Below are positions 33,722-43,706 of a stretch of DNA of 64,000 nucleotides, piece after piece. Source of the DNA: Leifsonia sp. 1010 (GTDB lineage Bacteria > Actinomycetota > Actinomycetes > Actinomycetales > Microbacteriaceae); NCBI RefSeq assembly GCF_031455295.1, contig NZ_JAVDSL010000002.1:124001-188000 (forward strand), given 5' to 3'. Every line of letters begins with the position of its first letter. Positions within the stretch are counted from its first letter, which is position 1. The translations under genes were made by a program, and so were the position numbers. A model generated the notes under the pieces. The model was given only the letters and a program-made list of their open reading frames with translations, was not told the DNA's origin and did no database searches.

Positions 33722-34546
33722 ATGACCGACACCGCTTCGCACCGCCCGCCCGCCTCCGCCGTCGCCCTCGCGTCGGCCCTGCAGGAGCTGGCGCGCGCCG
33801 ACCGGCTGCTGCTCGCCCTCGACTTCGACGGGACGCTGGCCCCCTTCGTGGATGTGCCGCGCGGCGCCCGCGCGCTTCCGGAGTCGAAGGCCGCGCTCGA
33901 CCGCCTCGAGCACTTGCCGGACACCTGGGTCGCGTACGTTTCCGGTCGCCCGCTGTCGAGCCTCGAAACCGTGACGGAGGCGGACGAGGACGCGCTGCTG
34001 ATCGGCTCGCACGGCGTCGAGATCCGCTTCGGCCGCGACGGCGTCTCCCTCGACCTGAGCCCGGAGGAGCAGGAGACCCTGGCCCGGCTGGGCGAGGCGC
34101 TGCAGGCGCTCGTGGACGACATCCCCGACACCAAGCTCGAGACCAAGCCGGTCGGCTTCGGCGTGCACTACCGACTCGTGGCCGCCGAGCGCGGACCGGA
34201 GGTCGTCGCCCGCGCCCGCGAGGCCGCGGCGTCGGTCAGCGATAGCCTCACCATCCGCGACGGCAAGGACATCATCGAGTTCTCCGTCCGCGGCGCGAAC
34301 AAGGGCGACGGCGTCGAGCGCCTGCGCGAGTACACGCACGCGACCGCGGTGCTGTTCGCCGGCGACGACGTGACCGACGAGGACGGCTTCGCGGTGCTGC
34401 GCCCCGAGCACGGCGACGTCGGCATCAAGGTCGGGACGGGTGAGACGGCCGCGCAGTACCGCGTCGCGGACGAGCGCGCGATCGCCACCCTGCTGGGCCT
34501 GCTGGCCCAGGCGCGCGAGGCGCGCGTGAACTCGTCCACAGACTGA
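33722..34546 (+). CDS. otsB: Trehalose-6-phosphate phosphatase OtsB, 274 aa
   Basis: HAD-superfamily motifs are all present: LALDFDGTLAPF near residue 35 (nucleophile Asp), VAYVSGRPLSSLE (~77), the lysine in GANKGDGVERL and FAGDDVTDEDGFAVL (~219). SHGVEIRF is the TPP-family cap signature. It dephosphorylates the OtsA product to free trehalose in the cytosol. AGGAAAG precedes ATG 33722. Transcribed with otsA. Confidence 0.95.
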   Translation: MTDTASHRPPASAVALASALQELARADRLLLALDFDGTLAPFVDVPRGARALPESKAALDRLEHLPDTWVAYVSGRPLSSLETVTEADEDALLIGSHGVEIRFGRDGVSLDLSPEEQETLARLGEALQALVDDIPDTKLETKPVGFGVHYRLVAAERGPEVVARAREAAASVSDSLTIRDGKDIIEFSVRGANKGDGVERLREYTHATAVLFAGDDVTDEDGFAVLRPEHGDVGIKVGTGETAAQYRVADERAIATLLGLLAQAREARVNSSTD

Positions 34547-34606
34547 CGCCTTCGCGAGCTCTCCCCAGGCAGGGGACGCATGGTCGGAGCGGCATTCGAG
34601 ACGTCC

Positions 34607-34612
34607 TAGAGT
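34607..34612 (+). promoter_or_regulatory. -10 box TAGAGT placing the ilvD start at its ATG
   Basis: TAGAGT is followed by 6 nt and then ATG 34619, and no ribosome-binding sequence is present, which fits a leaderless ilvD mRNA. Confidence 0.55.
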
Positions 34613-34618
34613 TGTTCC

Positions 34619-36313
34619 ATGCCAGAAGTCGATTGGAAGCCGCGTTCGCGCGTCGTCACGGACGGGATCGAAGCCACCACCAGCCGCGGGATGCTCCGCG
34701 CCGTCGGCATGGGTGACGAAGACTGGGAGAAGCCGCAGATCGGCATCGCCAGCTCGTGGAACGAGATCACCCCCTGCAACCTCTCCCTCGACCGTCTCGC
34801 GCAGGGCGCCAAGGAAGGCGTCCACGCGGGCGGCGGATACCCGCTCCAGTTCGGCACCATCTCCGTCTCCGACGGCATCTCGATGGGCCACGAGGGCATG
34901 CACTTCTCGCTCGTGTCGCGTGAGGTCATCGCCGACTCGGTCGAGACCGTCATGATGGCCGAGCGCCTCGACGGCACCGTCCTGCTCGCGGGCTGCGACA
35001 AGTCGCTCCCCGGCATGCTGATGGCGGCCGCCCGCCTCGACCTGTCCGCGGTGTTCCTCTACGCCGGCTCGATCGCGCCCGGCTGGGTGAAGCTCTCCGA
35101 CGGCACGGAGAAGGACGTCACGATCATCGACTCCTTCGAGGCGGTCGGCGCCTGCAAGGCCGGCAAGATGAGCGAAGAAGACCTCAAGCGCATCGAGTGC
35201 GCCATCGCCCCGGGCGAGGGCGCCTGCGGCGGCATGTACACCGCCAACACGATGGCCTCCGTCGCCGAGGCGCTCGGGATGAGCCTGCCGGGCTCGGCCG
35301 CGCCGCCCTCGGCCGACCGCCGCCGCGACTACTACGCGCACCGCTCTGGCGAGGCCGTGGTGAACCTGCTCAAGAAGGGCATCACCGCGCGCGACATCAT
35401 GACCAAGGAGGCGTTCGAGAACGCCATCGCGGTCGTGATGGCGTTCGGCGGCTCCACCAACGCGGTGCTCCACCTGCTCGCGATCGCGCACGAGGCCGAG
35501 GTCGACCTCACGATCGACGACTTCAACCGCATCGGCGACAAGGTCCCGCACATCGGCGACCTCAAGCCGTTCGGCAAGTACGTGATGAACGACGTCGACC
35601 GCCACGGCGGAGTCCCGGTCGTCATGAAGGCGCTCCTCGACGCCGGGCTGCTGCACGGCGACTGCCTCACCGTGACCGGCAAGACGGTCGCCGAGAACCT
35701 GGCCGAGATCAACCCGCCCGCGCCGGACGGCGAGGTCATGCGTTCGCTCGACAACCCGATCCACCCGACCGGCGGCATCACCATCCTCAAGGGCTCGATG
35801 GCGCCCGAGGGTGCGGTCGTCAAGACGGCCGGCTTCGACGCCGCCGTGTTCGAGGGCCCCGCGCGGGTGTTCGAGCGCGAGCGGGCCGCGATGGACGCCC
35901 TCACCGAGGGCAGCATCAAGGCCGGCGACGTCGTGGTCATCCGCTACGAGGGCCCGAAGGGCGGTCCCGGCATGCGCGAGATGCTCGCGATCACCGCCGC
36001 CATCAAGGGCGCAGGCCTCGGCAAGGATGTACTACTATTGACGGACGGACGATTCTCAGGCGGCACAACCGGCCTGTGCATCGGCCACATAGCACCCGAA
36101 GCGGTGGACGCAGGTCCCATCGCCTTCGTGCGCGATGGTGATCTGATACGGGTCGATATCGCGGCTCGCTCCCTCGACCTACTTGTCGACGAGTCTGAGC
36201 TGACCGCCCGCCGAGAAGGCTGGGCGCCTCTTCCTCCGCGCTATACCCGTGGCGTTCTCGCGAAGTTCTCCAAGCTCGTGCGCTCCGCAGCTGAAGGAGC
36301 CGTCACCGGGTAG
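34619..36313 (+). CDS. ilvD: Dihydroxy-acid dehydratase IlvD, 564 aa
   Basis: Dehydrates 2,3-dihydroxy-3-methyl acids to the keto acids of valine, leucine and isoleucine. Three Fe-S ligand cysteines are at Cys53 (TPCNLSLD), Cys126 ([10 protein letters not shown]) and Cys203 ([11 protein letters not shown]). The C-terminal [11 protein letters not shown] block and [13 protein letters not shown] are intact, so the protein is full length. From about codon 470 (base 36026) to the stop, codon choice changes sharply: roughly a third of codons end in A or T (GTA CTA CTA, CGA, TCA, ATA) while the preceding gene uses nearly none. ilvB follows after 44 nt. Confidence 0.96.
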   Translation: MPEVDWKPRSRVVTDGIEATTSRGMLRAVGMGDEDWEKPQIGIASSWNEITPCNLSLDRLAQGAKEGVHAGGGYPLQFGTISVSDGISMGHEGMHFSLVSREVIADSVETVMMAERLDGTVLLAGCDKSLPGMLMAAARLDLSAVFLYAGSIAPGWVKLSDGTEKDVTIIDSFEAVGACKAGKMSEEDLKRIECAIAPGEGACGGMYTANTMASVAEALGMSLPGSAAPPSADRRRDYYAHRSGEAVVNLLKKGITARDIMTKEAFENAIAVVMAFGGSTNAVLHLLAIAHEAEVDLTIDDFNRIGDKVPHIGDLKPFGKYVMNDVDRHGGVPVVMKALLDAGLLHGDCLTVTGKTVAENLAEINPPAPDGEVMRSLDNPIHPTGGITILKGSMAPEGAVVKTAGFDAAVFEGPARVFERERAAMDALTEGSIKAGDVVVIRYEGPKGGPGMREMLAITAAIKGAGLGKDVLLLTDGRFSGGTTGLCIGHIAPEAVDAGPIAFVRDGDLIRVDIAARSLDLLVDESELTARREGWAPLPPRYTRGVLAKFSKLVRSAAEGAVTG

Positions 36314-36357
36314 GGGCCGTTCGCACCACCACCCACCACCGCAGTATGTAAGGACTG

Positions 36358-38172
36358 ATGACAGGCATGTCCACGGATGCAACCCCCAGCAGTGTGTTGC
36401 CGTCCGCGACGCCGTCCAAGGCGTCGCCCGAGATCCTGACCGGCTCGCAGTCGGTCGTCCGCACCCTCGAGCTCCTCGGCGTCACCGACGTCTTCGGGCT
36501 CCCCGGGGGTGCCATCCTCCCCATCTACGACGCGATCATGGACTCCACCCGGATCCGTCACGTCCTCGTCCGTCACGAGCAGGGCGGCGGCCACGCCGCC
36601 GAGGGCTACGCGGTGGCGTCCAACAAGGTCGGTGTCGCGATGGCGACCTCCGGCCCCGGCGCCACCAACCTCGTCACGGCCATCATGGACGCCCACATGG
36701 ACTCCGTCCCGGTCGTGTTCATCACCGGCCAGGTCTTCTCCACGCTGATGGGCACGGACGCGTTCCAGGAGGCCGACATCGTGGGCATCACGATGCCGAT
36801 CACCAAGCACTCCTTCCTGGTGAAGGACGTCGAGGACATCCCCGCGACGATCGCGGCGGCGTACCACATCGCCGGCACCGGTCGCCCGGGTCCCGTGCTC
36901 GTCGACATCACCAAGGACGCGCAGCAGAACACCGCTCCGTTCGTGTGGCCGCCCAAGGTCGACCTGCCGGGGTACCGGCCGATCACCAAGGCCCACGGCA
37001 AGCAGGTCCTGGCAGCGGCCCAGCTGCTCGCCGAGGCCAAGAAGCCGGTGCTGTACGTGGGCGGCGGAGTGATCCGCGCCCGCGCTTCGCAGGAGCTGTT
37101 CGAGCTCGCCGAGGCCACGGGTGCGCCGGTCGTCACCACGCTGACCGCGCGCGGCGCGTTCCCGGACACGCACAAGCAGCACCTGGGCATGCCCGGCATG
37201 CACGGGACGGTGCCTGCCGTGCTCTCGCTCCAGGAGTCCGACCTCATCGTGTCGCTCGGGGCGAGGTTCGACGACCGCGTCACCGGCAACACCTCCCTGT
37301 TCGCGCCCAACGCGAAGATCGTGCACGTCGACGTCGACCCTGCCGAGATCTCCAAGATCCGTGTCGCCGACGTCCCCATCGTCGGCGATGCCAAGGACGT
37401 CATCGTCGATCTGACCGCCGCGTTCCAGGACGCGAGCCGCTCCGGCAAGCCCGACCTGATCGAGTGGTGGACCTACCTGAACGGGCTCCGCGAGGAGTTC
37501 CCGCTCGGGTATTCGGCCACAAGCGATGGCCTGCTCGCTCCGCAGTACGTCATCCAGCGGATCGGTGAGCTCACCGGACCCGAGGGCATCTACACGGCGG
37601 GCGTCGGCCAGCACCAGATGTGGGCGGCGCAGTTCATCAAGTACGAGCGGCCGAACTCGTGGCTCAACTCCGGCGGCGCCGGCACGATGGGCTACTCGGT
37701 CCCCGCGGCGATGGGCGCGAAGGTCGCCCAGCCGGACCGCGTGGTGTGGTCGATCGACGGCGACGGTTGCTTCCAGATGACCAATCAGGAGCTCGCCACC
37801 TGCACGATCAACAACATCCCGATCAAGGTCGCGATCATCAACAACTCGTCCCTCGGGATGGTGCGGCAGTGGCAGACCCTGTTCTACGACGGGCGCTACT
37901 CCAACACCGACCTGAACACGGGCCACGACACCGTCCGCGTCCCCGACTTCGTGAAGCTCGCCGAGGCGTACGGCGCCTTGGGCATCCGCGTCACGAAGGA
38001 GGACGAGGTCGACGCCGCCATCAAGCTGGCGCTGGAGACCAACGACCGCCCGGTGGTGATCGACTTCGTGGTCAGCGCCGACGCCATGGTGTGGCCGATG
38101 GTCCCGCAGGGCGTCAGCAACAGCTACGTCCAGTACGCCCGCGACCACAGCCCGTCGTTCGGAGGGGAGTGA
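36358..38172 (+). CDS. ilvB: Acetolactate synthase large (catalytic) subunit, 604 aa
   Basis: ThDP enzyme condensing pyruvate with pyruvate or 2-ketobutyrate. [19 protein letters not shown] (~43) begins the PYR domain with the catalytic Glu in [15 protein letters not shown]; the FAD-binding middle domain follows; the PP domain has [29 protein letters not shown] (~467), the ThDP-Mg signature. ATG 36358 stands only 3 nt from AAGGA while ATG 36367 is 12 nt away, so the true start is either. Works with IlvN encoded next. Confidence 0.96.
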   Translation: MTGMSTDATPSSVLPSATPSKASPEILTGSQSVVRTLELLGVTDVFGLPGGAILPIYDAIMDSTRIRHVLVRHEQGGGHAAEGYAVASNKVGVAMATSGPGATNLVTAIMDAHMDSVPVVFITGQVFSTLMGTDAFQEADIVGITMPITKHSFLVKDVEDIPATIAAAYHIAGTGRPGPVLVDITKDAQQNTAPFVWPPKVDLPGYRPITKAHGKQVLAAAQLLAEAKKPVLYVGGGVIRARASQELFELAEATGAPVVTTLTARGAFPDTHKQHLGMPGMHGTVPAVLSLQESDLIVSLGARFDDRVTGNTSLFAPNAKIVHVDVDPAEISKIRVADVPIVGDAKDVIVDLTAAFQDASRSGKPDLIEWWTYLNGLREEFPLGYSATSDGLLAPQYVIQRIGELTGPEGIYTAGVGQHQMWAAQFIKYERPNSWLNSGGAGTMGYSVPAAMGAKVAQPDRVVWSIDGDGCFQMTNQELATCTINNIPIKVAIINNSSLGMVRQWQTLFYDGRYSNTDLNTGHDTVRVPDFVKLAEAYGALGIRVTKEDEVDAAIKLALETNDRPVVIDFVVSADAMVWPMVPQGVSNSYVQYARDHSPSFGGE

Positions 38173-38174
38173 CC

Positions 38175-38684
38175 ATGAGCACGCACGTTCTGAGCCTCCT
38201 CGTGGAGGACAAGCCGGGTCTGCTGACCCGCGTGGCCGGGCTCTTCGCCCGTCGCGGCTTCAACATCCACTCGCTCGCGGTGGGGACGAGCGAGGTCGAC
38301 GGGCTCTCGCGCATCACCGTCGTCGTCGACGTCGAGGAGCTCCCGCTCGAGCAGGTGACCAAGCAGCTCAACAAGCTGATCAACGTCATCAAGATCGTGG
38401 AGCTCGACCCCGCGCAGTCGGTGCAGCGCGAGCACCTGCTCATCAAGGTGCGGGTGGACAACTCCACGCGTTCGCAGGTGCTCGAGGCCGTGAACCTCTT
38501 CCGCGCCCGCGTCGTCGACGTCGCGACCGACGCGCTGGTGATCGAGGTCACCGGCGACAGCGGAAAGACTCAGGCGCTGCTCAAGGTGCTCGAGCCCTAC
38601 GGCATCAAGGAGATGGCCCAGTCGGGCCTCCTCGCGATCGGCCGCGGCGGCAAGTCCATCACCGAGCGCGTCTTCCGGAATTGA
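38175..38684 (+). CDS. ilvN: Acetolactate synthase regulatory subunit, 169 aa
   Basis: N-terminal ACT domain MSTHVLSLLVEDKPGLLTRVAGLFARRGFNIHSLAVG and a second ACT-like half from ~80 on. It binds valine and activates the large subunit. ATG 38175 is 2 nt after the ilvB stop with GGAGGGGAG just upstream inside ilvB, so the two subunits are coupled. Confidence 0.96.
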   Translation: MSTHVLSLLVEDKPGLLTRVAGLFARRGFNIHSLAVGTSEVDGLSRITVVVDVEELPLEQVTKQLNKLINVIKIVELDPAQSVQREHLLIKVRVDNSTRSQVLEAVNLFRARVVDVATDALVIEVTGDSGKTQALLKVLEPYGIKEMAQSGLLAIGRGGKSITERVFRN

Positions 38685-39770
<1,086 letters not shown>

Positions 39771-39807
39771 TCGCAGCCCGCACCTCCCGCACTGCGCAGT
39801 AGTCTCA

Positions 39808-39838
39808 GGGTGCCGCACGCGACGCGTGCGGCACCCTT
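39808..39838 (+). terminator. Terminator after ilvC
   Basis: Perfect 13-bp stem (39808-39820 with 39824-39836), 3-nt loop, short T-stretch, 37 nt after the ilvC stop. Confidence 0.8.
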
Positions 39839-39854
39839 CTGCGTCAGGAGCCAC

Positions 39855-40586
39855 ATGGGCATCGCCGTCGAGATCGCCGTGCAGGACGTGGTCGGCGTTC
39901 GCGTCGCGCTGGCTGGGGGAGCCGACCGCGTCGAGCTGTGCAGCGCGCTCGGGATGGGCGGGCTCACGCCCTCCGCCGCCCTGATCGCCGGCGCGGTCGC
40001 GGAAGCGCGCGACGCCGGTCGCGATGGCTTCGTCCACGTGCTCGTCCGCCCGCGTGGCGGCGGGTTCGTCTACGACGCAGACGAGGTGGCGCTGACGGTC
40101 GCCGATGTGGGGTTCGCCCGCGAGGCCGGGGCGGCGGGAGTCGTCGTCGGCGCGCTGAACGACAGCGGGGCCGTGGACGCGGAGGCGGTCGGGGCCATCG
40201 TCGACGCGGCCGGTCCGCTGACGGTGACGTTCCACCGCGCGATCGACGTCGCGCCGGACCCGGTGCGTGCTGCGGAGCGGCTGGCGGAACTCGGCGTCGC
40301 GCGCATCCTCACCTCCGGTGGCGCCGAGCGCAGCATCGACGGCGTCGCGGTGCTGCGGCAGCTGACGGACCGCGTGGCCGGCCGGATGCAGGTGATGGCA
40401 GGCGGGGGAGTGCGCGTCGACGACATCCCCGAGATCGTGGCGACCGGGGTGGATGCGGTCCATCTGTCCGCGCGCGACGCGGTGCATGGCGCGCCCAGCG
40501 GCCCGGGCGGAGGCGCCGCCACCTACGACATCACGGATGCGCGGATCGTCCGTGCGGCGGTGGAGACGGCGAATCGTCGGCGCTGA
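39855..40586 (+). CDS. cutC: CutC-family protein, 243 aa
   Basis: A TIM-barrel protein with the family segments VALAGGADRVELCSALGMGGLTPSAALIAGA (~18), VRPRGGGFVYDADEV (~68), VTFHRAIDVAPDP (~128), RILTSGGAE and MAGGGVRVDDIPEIV. CutC was named for copper homeostasis in E. coli, but its enzymatic role is unproven. ATG 39855 follows CAGGAG; the longer frame upstream is the terminator region of ilvC and is not coding. Confidence 0.9.
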   Translation: MGIAVEIAVQDVVGVRVALAGGADRVELCSALGMGGLTPSAALIAGAVAEARDAGRDGFVHVLVRPRGGGFVYDADEVALTVADVGFAREAGAAGVVVGALNDSGAVDAEAVGAIVDAAGPLTVTFHRAIDVAPDPVRAAERLAELGVARILTSGGAERSIDGVAVLRQLTDRVAGRMQVMAGGGVRVDDIPEIVATGVDAVHLSARDAVHGAPSGPGGGAATYDITDARIVRAAVETANRRR

Positions 40587-40607
40587 GGTGCTGCGGTGTT
40601 CGTGCGG

Positions 40608-40991
40608 CTACAGCGCGCAGAACACGCAGAGCGCGATCAGCACGATCTGCAGGATGAGTCGCGGGACGAGGGGCGTCGCGAAGACCCCGAACCGCTCGGT
40701 CTTGCCCGCGGCGTAGGCGTTCGCCGGGAAGACCGCCACCAGGAAGACCGCCAGGCAGAGGGCGGCGGGGACGCGCGTGGCCGGAATGAGCAGCCCGACG
40801 CCGCCGAGGATCTCGCAGACTCCGGTGAACGCCACCAGGACGCTCGGACGCACCACCCGCAGGGCCGGCGGGACCATCGCCGCCATGCCGCGAGCCGGTC
40901 CAGGGACGAAGTGCAGCGTCCCCATCACGACGAACACCGCCGCGAGCAGGATGCGGACGATGAGCTGTGCGATCTCCAGAAGTGTCACCAT
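40608..40991 (-). CDS. DoxX-like membrane protein, 127 aa
   Basis: Four transmembrane helices with the DoxX-type pattern ILLAAVFVVMGTLHFVPG, VLVAFTGVCEILGGVGLLIPATR and ALCLAVFLVAVFPANAYAAG. Family members are small integral membrane proteins, some linked with thiol stress; function here unknown. GGGGAGG lies 6 nt before ATG 40991. It is convergent with cutC (21 nt apart) and divergent from serA. Confidence 0.85.
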   Translation of the reverse strand: MVTLLEIAQLIVRILLAAVFVVMGTLHFVPGPARGMAAMVPPALRVVRPSVLVAFTGVCEILGGVGLLIPATRVPAALCLAVFLVAVFPANAYAAGKTERFGVFATPLVPRLILQIVLIALCVFCAL

Positions 40992-41138
40992 GCCATCCTC
41001 CCCTGAGGTTGTCCACAGGCGGGCGTAACGCGGCGAAAGGCGGGGGTGGCGTCCCGCTAGAGTTAAGCCGTTCCGCGCCCCACCGACCGTGGCGCAGTCC
41101 TCCCAAGCCAGCCCTCGCACTCTGTAAGGAACTGCCAC

Positions 41139-42731
41139 GTGACAAAGCCGGTCGTCCTGATCGCCGAAGAACTCTCGCCCGCCACCGTCGACGCCCTCGG
41201 GCCCGACTTCGAGATCCGCTCGGTGGACGGGACCGACCGGCCGGCGCTCCTGTCGGCGGTCGCCGACGCCGACGCCATCCTGGTGCGCTCCGCGACCAAG
41301 GTCGACGCCGAGGTCATCGCGGCCGCACCGGTGCTGAAGGTCGTGGCCCGCGCGGGCGTCGGACTCGACAACGTCGACATCAAGACCGCGACCAACGCGG
41401 GCGTCATGGTCGTCAACGCGCCCACCTCGAACATCATCTCGGCGGCTGAGCTGACGGTCGGCCACATCCTGAGCCTCGCCCGCCACATCCCGGCCGCGCA
41501 CAACGCTCTCGCACAGGGTCAGTGGAAGCGCTCGAAGTACACCGGTGTCGAGCTGTACGAGAAGACGATCGGCATCATCGGCCTCGGCCGGATCGGCGCT
41601 CTCATCACCGCGCGCCTGCAGTCGTTCGGCACCAACGTCATCGCCTACGATCCCTATGTCACGAGCGCGCGGGCGCAGCAGCTCGGCGTCCAGCTGGTCA
41701 CCCTCGACGAGCTGCTCGCGCAGTCCGATTTCATCACCATCCACATGCCGAAGACGCCGGAGACGACCGGCATGATCTCCGACGACCAACTGGCGCTGAT
41801 GAAGAAGACGGCGTTCATCGTCAACGTCGCCCGCGGCGGCCTGATCGACGAGGATGCGCTCTACCGCGCGCTGACCACCGGCACGATCGCCGGCGCCGGC
41901 CTCGACGTCTTCGTCTCGGAGCCCCCGCAGGACTCGCCGCTGCTCGCGCTCGAGAACGTCGTCGTCACGCCGCACCTCGGCGCCTCCACCGACGAGGCGC
42001 AGGAGAAGGCGGGCGTCTCGGTCGCGCGTTCCGTTCGGCTGGCGCTCTCGGGCGAGCTCGTGCCCGACGCGGTGAACGTCGCCGGCGGCGTCATCGACCC
42101 GTACGTGCGTCCCGGCATCCCGCTGGTCGAGAAGCTCGGCCAGGTGTTCTCCGGGCTCGCCAGCAGCCCGGTGACGAGCGTCGACGTCGAGGTGCGCGGC
42201 GAGCTCGCCGACTACGACGTCAGCGTGCTCAAGCTCGCTGCGCTGAAGGGCATCTTCACCAACATCGTCAGCGAGACGGTGTCGTACGTGAACGCCCCGC
42301 TGCTCGCCGACCAGCGCGGCATCGAGGTGCGCCTCATCACCGACTCGGTGAGCGAGGAGTACCGCAACCTGATCACCCTGCGCGGCGCGCTCAGCGACGG
42401 CTCGCAGATCTCGGTGTCGGGCACTCTGACCGGGCCGAAGCAGATCGAGAAGATCGTCGGCATCAACGGCTACGACGTGGAGGTGCCGGTCGCCGAGCAC
42501 CTCGTGGTCATGGTCTACGACGACCGCCCCGGCATCGTCGCGGTCTACGGCCGCGAGTTCGGCGAGGCCGCGATCAACATCGCGGGCATGCAGGTCGCGC
42601 GGACCTCGGCAGGCGGCAAGGCGCTCAGCGTGCTCACCGTCGACTCGCGGGTGCCGGACGGCCTGCTCGAGAAGGTGCGCCTCGCGATCGACGCCGACCT
42701 GATGCAGGAGATCGACATCACCGAGTCCTGA
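41139..42731 (+). CDS. serA: D-3-phosphoglycerate dehydrogenase, 530 aa
   Basis: First step of serine synthesis from 3-phosphoglycerate. NAD site TIGIIGLGRIGALITARL (~144-161), catalytic Arg in VNVARGGLIDEDAL, Glu in SEPPQDSP, and His in VVTPHLGASTDEAQ. Long form with an intervening (ASB) domain and a C-terminal ACT domain (LVVMVYDDRPGIVAVYGREFGEAAINIAGMQV, ~456) that senses serine in relatives. GTG 41139 has TAAGGA 8 nt upstream. Confidence 0.97.
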   Translation: MTKPVVLIAEELSPATVDALGPDFEIRSVDGTDRPALLSAVADADAILVRSATKVDAEVIAAAPVLKVVARAGVGLDNVDIKTATNAGVMVVNAPTSNIISAAELTVGHILSLARHIPAAHNALAQGQWKRSKYTGVELYEKTIGIIGLGRIGALITARLQSFGTNVIAYDPYVTSARAQQLGVQLVTLDELLAQSDFITIHMPKTPETTGMISDDQLALMKKTAFIVNVARGGLIDEDALYRALTTGTIAGAGLDVFVSEPPQDSPLLALENVVVTPHLGASTDEAQEKAGVSVARSVRLALSGELVPDAVNVAGGVIDPYVRPGIPLVEKLGQVFSGLASSPVTSVDVEVRGELADYDVSVLKLAALKGIFTNIVSETVSYVNAPLLADQRGIEVRLITDSVSEEYRNLITLRGALSDGSQISVSGTLTGPKQIEKIVGINGYDVEVPVAEHLVVMVYDDRPGIVAVYGREFGEAAINIAGMQVARTSAGGKALSVLTVDSRVPDGLLEKVRLAIDADLMQEIDITES

Positions 42732-42739
42732 TCGGTGTC

Positions 42740-42772
42740 GCGGGTCTCCGGCCGCTGCGGTCGGAGACCCGC
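42740..42772 (+). terminator. Hairpin terminator after serA
   Basis: 15-bp stem (42740-42754 with 42758-42772, one G-T pair) and 3-nt loop beginning 8 nt after the serA stop. No T-run. Confidence 0.65.
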
Positions 42773-42985
42773 GCTCCGCGCCGGCCTCCGCCGGAGACCA
42801 GCCCGCTTCCGTCGGACCTCCGCCGGCTTCCGTCGGAGATCCGCGCCGATGCGGTCCGGATATCCATCCGGACCGCGTTGAGTCGGAGATTTGGGGCACT
42901 TTCTCCGACGGTGGCTTTTGGGGTCAGAGCCCGTGGTGCGGCTCTGAGACCACGGCCCACAGTCGTCGTGCGACCGGACTCCGGC
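42773..42985. repeat. Hairpin- and repeat-rich convergent intergenic region
   Basis: Contains two copies of CTTCCGTCGGA (around 42806 and 42828), a perfect 11-bp hairpin with loop ATCC (42851-42861 with 42866-42876) and an 8-bp stem (42882-42889 with 42902-42909). No credible gene. It separates serA from the convergent TetR gene. Confidence 0.65.
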
Positions 42986-43648
42986 CTACGCGTCGCCCGC
43001 GAACCGGCGGATCAGGGCGACCAGGTCGTCGATGTCCGTCTCGTCGCGAAGCACGTTGTTCGCCGCGGGGAGCAGCGCCGTGTTGTAGTACATCCCGTCG
43101 CCGATCAGCATGATGGTCCGCGCGACCAGCGGATCGCCCACCGCCTCCTGCAGCACTTCCAGCCAGCGCCGCTGCGCGCGGGCGAGCGCATCCCGGGCCT
43201 GAGGGTCGGCGGCCTGCGCGAGCCGGGCGATCGCCACGATCGCGCGCTCGAAGCGCGAGTCGGTCGGGATGGACGTCCGGAGGAAGTAGTCGACCGGACC
43301 GTCCTGCGCGGCGCGCATCGCGGCGACGTCCTCGTCGATGAGGGCGGCGAAGCGGTCGAGCACGCCCGCCGCCAGGGCCTCCTTGGAGGCGAAGTGGTAG
43401 AGCAGCCCGCCCTTCGAGACGCCGGCACGCGCGGCGACGGCGTCGAGGGTCGCGGCGCGCTCGCTCTGCTCGGCGAGAAGCTCCTCGAAGGCGTCGAGCA
43501 CGCGGTCGCGAGCGGACACAGGCGCACTTGACGGCGCTGAGGACGAGGTGGCGGCTGCGGTCGCGGCGCCGGCTGCGGGCGCCGTGTGTGCGGGGGACGC
43601 GGCGGACTCGCGCGGTGCGGGGGAGGACGGCGCTGCGGCAGGCGGCAT
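42986..43648 (-). CDS. TetR-family repressor of the adjacent MFS pump, 220 aa
   Basis: A 40-residue Ala/Pro/Ser-rich extension precedes the HTH (SARDRVLDAFEELLAEQSERAATLDAVAARAGVSKGGLLYHFASKEALAAGV, ~45-97). The ligand domain contains ERAIVAIARLAQAADPQARD. ATG 43648 has TACCAT 6 nt upstream and no ribosome site, which suits a leaderless mRNA. A 28-bp perfect palindrome in the 58-nt gap to the divergent transporter is the obvious binding site. Confidence 0.9.
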   Translation of the reverse strand: MPPAAAPSSPAPRESAASPAHTAPAAGAATAAATSSSAPSSAPVSARDRVLDAFEELLAEQSERAATLDAVAARAGVSKGGLLYHFASKEALAAGVLDRFAALIDEDVAAMRAAQDGPVDYFLRTSIPTDSRFERAIVAIARLAQAADPQARDALARAQRRWLEVLQEAVGDPLVARTIMLIGDGMYYNTALLPAANNVLRDETDIDDLVALIRRFAGDA

Positions 43649-43674
43649 GCCCCCATGGTAGCCGCATGATCTTG

Positions 43675-43702
43675 CTACTGTACCGTCCAGACGGTACAGT
43701 AG
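43675..43702. promoter_or_regulatory. 28-bp perfect palindrome, operator of the TetR/MFS pair
   Basis: Arms CTACTGTACCGTC (43675-43687) and its complement (43690-43702) flank a 2-nt centre. The right arm contains TACAGT (43695-43700), which stands 6 nt before the MFS ATG at 43707 and is its likely -10 box, so bound TetR would cover the promoter. The length and symmetry recall QacR/TtgR-type operators. Confidence 0.88.
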
Positions 43703-43706
43703 AGCT

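Noticed and set aside
34619-36313. Frameshift or truncation in ilvD at the codon-usage break
   Set aside because: The frame is continuous and the C-terminal motifs and length are normal; only synonymous usage changes.
36314-36357. Attenuator or T-box in front of ilvB
   Set aside because: The gap is only 44 nt, with no leader peptide of branched-chain codons and no T-box sequence.
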